This document shows positions 56,256 through 64,000 of a DNA stretch of 64,000 nt, piece by piece (the first letter of the stretch is position 1; every line of letters begins with the position of its first letter). A program made the translations under genes and the position numbers. The notes beneath the pieces were generated by a model, which searched no databases, was not told the DNA's origin, and was given only the letters and a program-made list of their open reading frames with translations. This stretch comes from Gonocerus acuteangulatus (lineage: Eukaryota > Arthropoda > Insecta > Hemiptera > Coreidae), in contig OX328126.1 in NCBI GenBank assembly GCA_946811695.1, forward strand, positions 9,648,746 through 9,712,745, given 5' to 3'.

Positions 56256-57252
56256 ACACAAATTAGAAAAACCTTTTTTCGTGGTCTAAAGGTAATGGAA
56301 CTTCGACATTCTCGCGAATACTTGGGGAGGGGATGTTAAAATTGCCAAAACAATACAAAATTGTACACTTAATGAGAGATTAAACCTATTAGATATATTT
56401 TAAATTCTCTCCCGAAATGATCAAAGCTAACACATTCACCCCGAACTATTTCCATCCTCGCTCAAACGCCCTCAAAACTAATGCTACATAATTTGTACAG
56501 CATATATTTCCACTAATAGCACCACTATATAGCACCATTAAGCAGTCAATTTATCCACCTGACCCAAATATCATACCACAGTTCTCGTAAGCGTGTCAGC
56601 TCTTTAGCTAAATTGTTCCAGGAGCAGGAAATATTGTCGAGAAAAATGAATTGCTAAAACAATTTTGTATATGTTTGTTCATAAATTATCTCACTTTTTT
56701 TTTTTATTTTCATGCGGTGAATAATATTTAAGTAAGACAAGTCAGGAAATGCGTGCCGACTAAAACTCATAACTACATAGCATGATATCGGATAGCTGAA
56801 CTAAAAACTTTCAGCTCACTTCATTATAACTCACGGTCACGTGCTAAGCGATAAAACTTCAGAAGATGGGAAAACATTTTTCAAAGTTCAATTAACGGCG
56901 GAAAATAACACAATTACTTGGAGCAGAGTATAATAATTACTACGAAAAGATTTTATCTATTCGGAGTAAGTAATTTTTCTCAGTCATCCACGCGATAATT
57001 GGGGATTTAGTTAGTAGTACAAAATAATATACAGGGCGTATCCGAAAATTTAGTAAAATCCTGCCAACCGCACGTTTTTACTTGTTTTTGCTCCAGACAT
57101 ATGCCCTCCTAAAAACTATTAAAAAAAGAAAAAAAAAAGTGTCATACCCTCTGCTTGTACACATGAGGAGGTGAGGTTCAAAAACTCTTTCAGTTTTCGT
57201 TCAATTTTTTAAAACATTTAGATTGCGTTAGATTCTATAAGATATTTCAATG
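56255..57252. other. Unassigned sequence
   Basis: At 57030 the string TACAGGGCGTATCCGAAAAT resembles the start of family X. Nothing else recognised. Confidence 0.4.
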
Positions 57253-57450
57253 CTATTTCAACATATCGCACTAGTATTTCTAAAGTGACACAACTCAAAA
57301 ATCGGTTTTATTCACACCGTCATAAGCGTATGTCAAAGGGTTAATGACTAAAACGGAAACATCTAAAAGCAAACTATAAAACACCGAACTAACCATGAAA
57401 CAGATTCTAAAGCGGCCCCTACACGGTGAGTAATAATGACATTATGAGTA

Positions 57451-59590
57451 ATGTCATTACTATTCAACTCTCGTCATTCCATATCATCATTACAATATAC
57501 ACCTTACACCGTCATTCCACGGATCATTTTTAATGTCATTACTATTCAACTCCCGTCATTCCATATCATCATTACAATATACACCTTACACCGTCATTCC
57601 ACGGATCATTTTTAATGTCATTACTATTCAACTCTTGTCATTCCATATCATCATTACAATGTACACCTTACACCGTCATTCCACGGATCATTTTTAATGT
57701 CATTACTATTCAACTCTCGTCATTCCATATCATCATTACAATGTACACCTTACACCGTCATTCCACGGATCATTTTTAATGTCATTACTATTCTACTCTC
57801 GTCATTCCATATCATCATTACAATATACACCTTACACCGTCATTCCACGGATCATTTTTAATGTCATTACTATTCTACTCTCGTCATTCCATATCATCAT
57901 TACAATATACACCTTACACCGTCATTCCACGGATCATTTTTATTGTCATTACTATTCAACTCTCGTCATTCCATATCATCATTACAATGTACACCTTACA
58001 CCGTCATTCCACGGATCATTTTTAATGGCATTACTATTCTACTCTCGTCATTCCATATCATCATTACAATATACACCTTACACCGTCATTCCACGGATCA
58101 TTTTTATTGTCATTACTATTCAACTCCCGTCATTCCATATCATCATTACAATGTACACCTTACACCGTCATTCCACGGATCATTTTTAATGTCATTACTA
58201 TTCTACTCTCGTCATTCCATATCATCATTACAATATACACCTTACACCGTCATTCCACGGATCATTTTTAATGTCATTACTATTCTACTCTCGTCATTCC
58301 ATATCATCATTACAATATACACCTTACACCGTCATTCCACGGATCATTTTTATTGTCATTACTATTCAACTCTCGTCATTCCATATCATCATTACAATGT
58401 ACACCTTACACCGTCATTCCACGGATCATTTTTAATGGCATTACTATTCTACTCTCGTCATTCCATATCATCATTACAATATACACCTTACACAGTCATT
58501 CCACGGATCATTTTTATTGTCATTACTATTCAACTCCCGTCATTCCATATCATCATTACAATGTACACCTTACACCGTCATTCCACGGATCATTTTTAAT
58601 GGCATTACTATTCAGCTCCCGTCATTCCATATCATCATTACAATGTACACATTACACCGTCATTCCACGGATCATTTTTAATGGCATTACTATTCAACTC
58701 CCGTCATTCCATATCATCATTACAATGTACACCTTACACCGTCATTCCACGGATCATTTTTAATGTCATTACTATTCTACTCTCGTCATTCCATATCATC
58801 ATTACAATATACACCTTACACCGTCATTCCACGGATCATTTTTAATGTCATTACTATTCTACTCTCGTCATTCCATATCATCATTACAATATACACCTTA
58901 CACCGTCATTCCACGGATCATTTTTATTGTCATTACTATTCAACTCTCGTCATTCCATATCATCATTACAATGTACACCTTACACCGTCATTCCACGGAT
59001 CATTTTTAATGGCATTACTATTCTACTCTCGTCATTCCATATCATCATTACAATATACACCTTACACCGTCATTCCACGGATCATTTTTATTGTCATTAC
59101 TATTCAACTCCCGTCATTCCATATCATCATTACAATGTACACCTTACACCGTCATTCCACGGATCATTTTTAATGGCATTACTATTCAGCTCCCGTCATT
59201 CCATATCATCATTACAATGTACACATTACACCGTCATTCCACGGATCATTTTTAATGTCATTACTATTCAACTCCCGTCATTCCATATCATCATTACAAT
59301 GTACACCTTACACCGTCATTCCACGGATCATTTTTAATGGCATTACTATTCAACTCTCGTCGTTCCATATCATCATTACAATGTACACCTTACACCGTCA
59401 TTCCACGGATCATTTTTAATGTCATTACTATTCTACTCTCGTCATTCCATATCATCATTACAATGTACACCTTACACCGTCATTCCACGGATCATTTTTA
59501 ATGTCATTACTATTCTACTCTCGTCATTCCATATCATCATTACAATGTACACCTTACACCGTCATTCCACGGAGCATTTTTAATGTCATT
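57451..59590. repeat. 82-bp satellite, 26 copies, with a 12-mer higher-order unit
   Basis: Monomer ATGTCATTACTATTCAACTC + TCGTCATTCCATATCATCAT + TACAATGTACACCTTACACC + GTCATTCCACGGATCATTTTTA. 57451 to 59583 is exactly 26 x 82. The variant pattern starting at 57779 recurs at 58763 (984 bp, 12 monomers), and 57943 resembles 58353 (410 bp, 5 monomers). Since the monomer has no stop in the frames used and three monomers equal 82 codons, a spurious 218-codon frame runs through it. Confidence 0.97.
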
Positions 59591-60022
59591 ACTTTTCTTC
59601 AGTATGCATTGTCATCTCCGTGACAGAAGCGTTTTGTTGATAATGGATCCTCGCAAAGTCGCCTGTGTAGCTATAATTGCGACACTAGCCACAAAAAAAA
59701 ACATGTGAAACGTTCGTAAAAGCCTTAATATGACACATATCCTTCCAATCGGGGCGTTTCCAAGTGTTCTGGGACCGGGGTTATGTGCAAAAAAGTTTAC
59801 ATTGTATTTTTATTTGGATAACCATTTTTCGCAAGTACCTTTTGAGATGATACAATAGTCATTTATATGGTTAGAAAAAGGAGTCTTTCTTCTTTTGAAA
59901 GATTTCAATGACGTAAATCTCGGATTATCTCAAGGGGAGATATTGAATTTCAAAACGTCACATTACTTTTTCGCTTACAAATTTTTATTCTCTTCCAGAC
60001 TGGGAAAAATCATTATTTTTTG
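59591..60022. other. Interior of TIR element R, unassigned
   Basis: No gene or known repeat recognised. Confidence 0.4.
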
Positions 60023-60290
60023 TTTTCAATATTATTCACCACGTTAAGGTTTCTTGGGGTGCTGATTTTAAATCTATTATTATTTTTGGTGTAAAAAAAT
60101 GTATAATACTAGTTTACTTGAAAACGTAAGCATATTTTTGAATATATTTGACGAAATATAAATTACAGTTTAACGATTATATTTTCTTCTAATCTACTCT
60201 ATAAGACAAATGAATTGGTAAAAGAATCATGTCAAAATTATTTTCTAAAGTCGATATAAAAAATAAAGCACTTCCAACCTATTTTATATC
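60023..60290 (-). repeat. Dispersed repeat J, copy 2
   Basis: Inverse of 28500-28770 (GGTTTCTTGGGGTGCTGATT, AATACTAGTTTACTTGAAAA, CGTAAGCATATTTTTGA, AGACAAATGAATTGG). Lies within TIR element R, so it was probably inserted or captured there. Confidence 0.85.
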
Positions 60291-60405
60291 GTCGATACAA
60301 ATGCAAAGTAACGAATGTGAAAATTTGTTGGTACCTTATAGATGACTTTATATATATATTATTCTATGATATATTTTAATTAGACTTGATGCGGATTCGT
60401 TACTT

Positions 60406-60408
<3 letters not shown>
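60287..60408. mobile_element. MITE family N, remnant
   Basis: TATCGTCGATACAAATGCAA + AGTAACGAATGTGAAAA is the N terminus; GATTCGTTACTTTGATA at 60393-60409 is part of the opposite end. The interior is replaced. Confidence 0.6.

Positions 60409-60453
<45 letters not shown>
60409..60453. repeat. (TA)n microsatellite
   Basis: TA dinucleotide run next to the MITE N remnant. Confidence 0.95.
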
Positions 60454-60455
<2 letters not shown>

Positions 60456-61194
60456 CTTTTATAACTATAATGTTACCAAGGTAGAGTCATACATTTCAAT
60501 TAATCTTATTTTTTGCCCTTTCTACTCAATCTAGTTTAACCTTTACATCTCTTTCACCTAGTTACAGCTCGAGATAGACTGAGTAATGACGGATTAATGA
60601 TGTAGCGCTCCCTACACCATCATTACTAATGACAGTATCCCCTCCACTTTCAGTAATGATGAAGCCGAGATCAGAAAATCCGGATTCACATAATTACTGT
60701 TCGTCATTCCAACTTTGTCCACCTTACACTATCATTATTACTGTCATTTTGATAAGGTAATGTCATTATTACTGACCGTGTAGGGGCCGCTACAGTTGAC
60801 TGTGAAAGACATGGTAAATATTTCTTTATCAACCATCAGAACTGTATGTGTGTGTGGCTTCAGAGCTTCTACACCAGAGGGCACTTGTATAACCCTTCCT
60901 GTTTTACTCCTGAGGCTCCTACATAGGCAAGAGTGACACATTTTCAGTTGAGTTTTATTTTGAGTTGTGTCACTTTAGAAATACTAGTGCGGTATGTTGA
61001 AATATAACATAAATCTGTAAACTTAAAGATGTACCTTTCGAAGGCAAAAAAAAACAAAAAACATTTTAATCTGGCCACTCTACAAGACGTGATTTTGTGT
61101 TTTTTGAGCTCCCTGAAAAACATATTCCTGTGGAACGAACGAGTTTTGCATCTCATCTACTCACATAATCTTTCATCGTAATATAACTTTTAAA

Positions 61195-61280
61195 CACTTT
61201 CATCCGAAGGAATTTTTGAAAAATTTCTTCAAATCTTTATCGACCCTTCCTAGTAGATATCAAAAATGACCCCCATTGAA
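61195..61280 (-). mobile_element. Helentron-like family A, 3' end fragment
   Basis: CACTTTCATCCGAAGG, TTTTTGAAAAATTTCTTCAA, TCTTTATCGACCCTTCCTAG + TAGAT, AAAATGACCCCCATTGAAAT. The hairpin arm is decayed and the fragment runs straight into foldback element F. Confidence 0.65.
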
Positions 61281-61757
61281 ATTTTGCTATAATGTACCTC
61301 TTGGGTTGATAAGAAGGTAAATATGTGTTGGCTAGAAAAAAAAATAGAGTTTTATATAGAAGCCAACTATCTTTAATGTAAAATTAAGACAATTTTACAA
61401 TGAATAATCAATAAGGCAGACACTTTTAAAGGGTGTAACATGTATTGTAGTCTATCATAAGCAACATTTATTTTCACGTTTCCTGATAATTAAACCCCAC
61501 AAAAGTGTCTGCCCTTTTGTAATTATTTTCAAATATGTTTATTGAAGACGCTGTTTAAATCGCAGCGTGAATAAAGCACTTCATTTAATATTAAAAATAA
61601 AAACTAGGTACTTTGTTTTTGTTTTGTTTTTTTATTTACATTTTAATCCCCTTAAAAGTGTCTGCCTTATTTATTATTCATTGTAAAATTGCCTTAATTT
61701 GCAATTTTTTTTTTACATTAATGATAGTCGGCTTCTGAATAAAACAATATTTTTGGG
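61281..61757. mobile_element. Foldback element F, copy 3 (fragment)
   Basis: TTTTGCTATAATGTACCTCT, GAGTTTTATATAGAAGCCAA, AAGGCAGACACTTTTAAAGG, CCCCACAAAAGTGTCTGCCC, CCCCTTAAAAGTGTCTGCCT follow copy 1 from 12380 to 13070, with a deletion near 61440. Inner arms are kept, outer ends mostly lost. Confidence 0.82.
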
Positions 61758-61758
61758 C

Positions 61759-61960
61759 CTTGGGCGTATATAGGAAATAATTTCGGAGGGGGCTGAGAAA
61801 ATTTCGGGAGGGCTGAGACCATTTCCGGGGTAAGAAATACTAACAATTTAGAACTTGAAATAGTTTTAGGCAACTAAAACCCTATTACACCTAAAATAAA
61901 ATATTTTTTATCAACTAAAAGATCTTATTTAATTTATTTTTAAGGGTTCTATGACACATT
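61759..61960 (-). mobile_element. MITE family H, copy 3, left half (interrupted)
   Basis: CTTGGGCGTATATAGGAAAT, GGGAGGGCTGAGACCATTTC, ATCTTATTTAATTTATTTTT + AAGGGTTCTATGACACATTT. The other half resumes at 63962 with ACCTTCAAATCAAAATTTCG + GGGGCTGCAGCCCCC, which continues the H consensus seen in copy 1. Confidence 0.88.
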
Positions 61961-61967
61961 TTAGCGC

Positions 61968-61996
61968 GGTTCCTCCCTACCCCATAGGGAGGAACC
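61968..61996. other. 12-bp-stem hairpin at the family B 3' end
   Basis: GGTTCCTCCCTA and TAGGGAGGAACC pair perfectly around CCCCA. Confidence 0.97.
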
Positions 61997-62096
61997 CCGC
62001 TTATAAGGTTGATACAATGAAACAATCCGGAAGTGCCGACTAGAAAATTTCGCGTTTCAGAACCCCTAGAGACCGAAAATAACGGTGGTTCAAATT

Positions 62097-62156
<60 letters not shown>

Positions 62157-62287
62157 TTTTTTTTTTTTTTTTTTTTCTCAGCCATAGTAACCCTATGGTA
62201 GAGCCGTTTATTCGTTAAAGCGTGCCCCATATCTTATGATATACTGCACGCATGTCTTTACATATTTAAAGTGAGTATACAATGTTA

Positions 62288-62936
62288 ATTTTTTTTTTTT
62301 TTTTTTTTTTATAATATTGATTTAATAATATATACACATATACATAATAACCTAAATATATGAACTATACAAGAATAAAATAATCATTGATAATTTATAA
62401 ACAGTGAGAGTACAAGATAAATAAGGAAGATAATTTATTATTATAATTTAAGCTTCTTCTCGTTCTTGGTTTCTCTAGATGTTTATTAGTTCATCAAAAT
62501 TTATGGATAGAACAAAGTTCATGAGTTCTTCCTTATGATCTTCGAACAACTTTCTTTCCGACTCAGGCCAGCTACCTCCTTGTAGTATGATGTTTTTCAT
62601 GAGTCTTAGTCTTTGTCTGTCGTAAGTCTTGCAATCATAGAGTATATGTGTAAAAGTTTGTATCTGTCCGTCTATTGTACATTTATCGTCATCGGTTATT
62701 TTAAAACGTTTTAAGTAGCTTTTGGTGTGTCCGTGCTCTGTCAGGAATTGAGTAAGTTTGTAATTTCTACTTTTAAGAATGTCGTGATTTTTTGCATTTA
62801 TTTCCGGTATAAATTTATGGCAACTAGGGGATTTTGTGCTTATTCTCCACCTATTGTTCCATGTTGAGATGTTATTTATTTTAACTTGAGACTGGACCCA
62901 ACTTAGCGGTGATTTGGCATAGCTTATCGGGCATAG
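62288..62936 (-). mobile_element. R1/I-group LINE ORF2 C-terminus with A-tail, inserted in family B
   Basis: ORF to a stop at 62475; from about 62936 it reads SPLSWVQSQVKINNISTWNN, RWRISTKSPSCHKFIPEI, NYKLTQFLTEHGHTKSYLKR, and FTHILYDCKTYDRQR. W-x-NRW...S-x-KGR-like, LTQxLTGHGxFxxYLxR and the (E)HxLxxC block are typical of R1-type ORF2 C-termini. The second cysteine of the zinc-like motif is missing (CTIDGQ). A T-run at 62290-62310 is the A-tail. Residues upstream of 62936 come from the host element. 5'-truncated. Confidence 0.85.
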
Positions 62937-63961
62937 CTTATATATATGTCTGTTCGCTCTGTCCGATTTTGATGAAATTTGGTACAAAAATCTTTCGTCT
63001 AATTTGAAAGGTCAAGTTCGTTAAACAGCAAAATCCGCCTACTGGAAGATGGCGTTTGGGGCGAAATTCGCGCAAAAAAAAATCGTAACGCTTACGTTTT
63101 TGAGTTCATAAGCTTGTAAATACTTGTTTCATATGCTTCCTGGGCTAGGAAAACGAATGAAACCATTTTCAAGGCGATAGCTTAAACCGTTTTCGAGAAA
63201 ATTGGAAAAATAGTTTTTGAATACCGTTTTTGGTTTGGGTACTTAGAATCATGGGATTAAGTTGAAACATTTTCTGCATGTTCTACTTTCATCAAAACTA
63301 ATATGATGAAATTTTGGTTACGTTTGGAGTTAAGGAAGGGTTAGAATAAAATATTTTATTAACAGACATAAAAAGTTTTAGTAACTTTGTTTACTTTCCT
63401 TAATATCTCGAAAAAGGTTGAGAATCTTGGGAAACGGAAGAATACCATTAGAAAGCTTATTAAATGCTCTAAAAAAAAGGTTCTAATGAAAGTTTTGATT
63501 AGGCGATGTCAATCGGAGAAATAAGTGCTTAAAACTTTAAATTAATTGATTTCGTTTATTCGAATGGTTCTTTTTGTCTGTTTTATTCCTTGTTATTTTT
63601 TAATTGCTTATAATTGGATAATGTATTTGACAATAAAACTGGCTAAGTAAAATAACAAAAACAATTTATTGATAGAAATATAGATTTCCAGGATTCCAAG
63701 ACCTTGTCACTAGCGGGTCCGTTTCTAGTGTTAGCGGACCCTTCCAGGTAAGATTGTAAATCATGACCTTTCAAGACTTTACTACACACAGGAATGGTGT
63801 TAATGACCTTAAGGGTTGACACGCCATTCTAATAATTATTTAAAAAAAAAAACTGGTGGAACCAAAATAATAACTGCTTCTATTTTAATCTTTCCAAATT
63901 AGACTAGGGATATGAACGGAACCGCGCTAAGATGATGCAGTTCCTGCGAGACGGACTTTTT

Positions 63962-64000
63962 ACCTTCAAATCAAAATTTCGGGGGCTGCAGCCCCCCACC
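63962..64000 (-). mobile_element. MITE family H, copy 3, right half
   Basis: ACCTTCAAATCAAAATTTCG + GGGGCTGCAGCCCCCCACC matches the complement of 26080-26120 in copy 1. It runs off the window edge. Confidence 0.8.

Larger units (their letters stand above)
57411..60791. mobile_element. TIR element R carrying an 82-bp tandem array
   Basis: Ends AGCGGCCCCTACACGGTGAG + TAATAATGACATTA and, inverted at 60749-60791, TAATGTCATTATTACTGACC + GTGTAGGGGCCGCT. Length about 3.38 kb. The right subterminal region (TCGTCATTCCAACTTTGTCC, ACCTTACACTATCATTATTA, CTGTCATT at 60702-60750) resembles the array monomer. It also contains copy 2 of repeat J and a MITE N remnant. No transposase was found and no target duplication is clear. 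Confidence 0.82.
57253..61004. repeat. Outer inverted repeat enclosing the TIR element
   Basis: TATTTCAACATATCGCACTA + GTATTTCTAAAGTGACACAA + CTCAAAA (57253-57300) is complementary to 60957-61004 with few mismatches. Sequence between this arm and the inner TIR (57301-57411 and 60791-60956) does not pair obviously, so this is a separate, older palindrome. Confidence 0.75.
61961..63961 (-). mobile_element. Helentron-like family B, copy 3 (both ends present)
   Basis: On the minus strand it starts AAAAGTCCGTCTCGCAGGAA (63960) with subterminal TTAGCGCGGTTCC (complement of 63918-63930) and ends GGAACCGCGCTAA (complement of 61961-61973), a perfect 13-bp inverted match. The 3' hairpin GGTTCCTCCCTA-CCCCA-TAGGGAGGAACC (61968-61996 on +) has a 12-bp stem. 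A (TA)n block lies at 62098-62154. Insertion into the TTTTT of MITE H fits the TT target of Helentrons. No Rep/helicase is seen, so non-autonomous. Confidence 0.78.

Noticed and set aside
57779..59337. Long open frames (up to 218 codons) through the 82-bp array
   Set aside because: Three monomers equal 82 codons, so the frame is a periodic artefact of a stop-free repeat; it has no start context, no conservation beyond the repeat and the same peptide recurs in overlapping frames.

Overview
This window reads as a repeat-dominated stretch of an animal nuclear genome, most likely an arthropod and probably an insect. The reasons are an AT-rich background, Jockey-, I- and R1-type non-LTR retrotransposon remnants, a mariner and a Tigger/pogo fragment, Helitron/Helentron-like elements, tRNA- and 5S-headed SINEs, and a eukaryotic tRNA-Leu(AAG) with a Pol III T-run terminator. 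I found no intact host protein-coding gene. The open frames in the window are repeat artefacts or pieces of mobile elements. All assignments are by eye and from memory of families; no search was run.

Layout. 1-11 kb: Tigger/pogo 5' part, palindromic MITEs, a tRNA-SINE, a 5S-headed SINE, two copies of a Helentron-like family (called A here), then a 43-bp minisatellite. 10-16.3 kb: a TAA-target MITE, a foldback element with a reiterated end, an assembly gap (200 N), and 18 tandem units that each start with what looks like a Helitron 3' end. 17-31 kb: SINEs, MITEs, a mariner fragment, a 5'-truncated Jockey element, a 1.24-kb hAT-type element with a perfect 8-bp target duplication, a 274-bp MITE with its own 8-bp duplication, and tRNA-Leu. 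31.2-35.6 kb: a 75-bp satellite with higher-order structure. 35.7-44.9 kb: more family A copies, I-clade remnants, a TTAA-flanked piggyBac-like element and a family B Helentron-like 5' end interrupted by a SINE. 45.2-52.1 kb: about 113 copies of a 61-bp satellite. 53.9-54.7 kb: a 44-bp minisatellite. 57.4-60.8 kb: a TIR element carrying 26 copies of an 82-bp repeat. 61-64 kb: a foldback remnant, then a full family B Helentron-like element nested in a MITE and itself containing an R1-like fragment.

The most interesting result is that the 61-bp satellite appears to be an amplified piece of a degenerate protein-coding sequence: the flanks on both sides translate into the regions that would precede and follow the satellite monomer in one protein family. 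A second theme is repeated birth of tandem arrays from transposon ends (43-bp, 98-bp, 115-bp and 82-bp arrays). A third is that the window contains its own empty sites for several insertions, which fixes element boundaries and target duplications without outside data.
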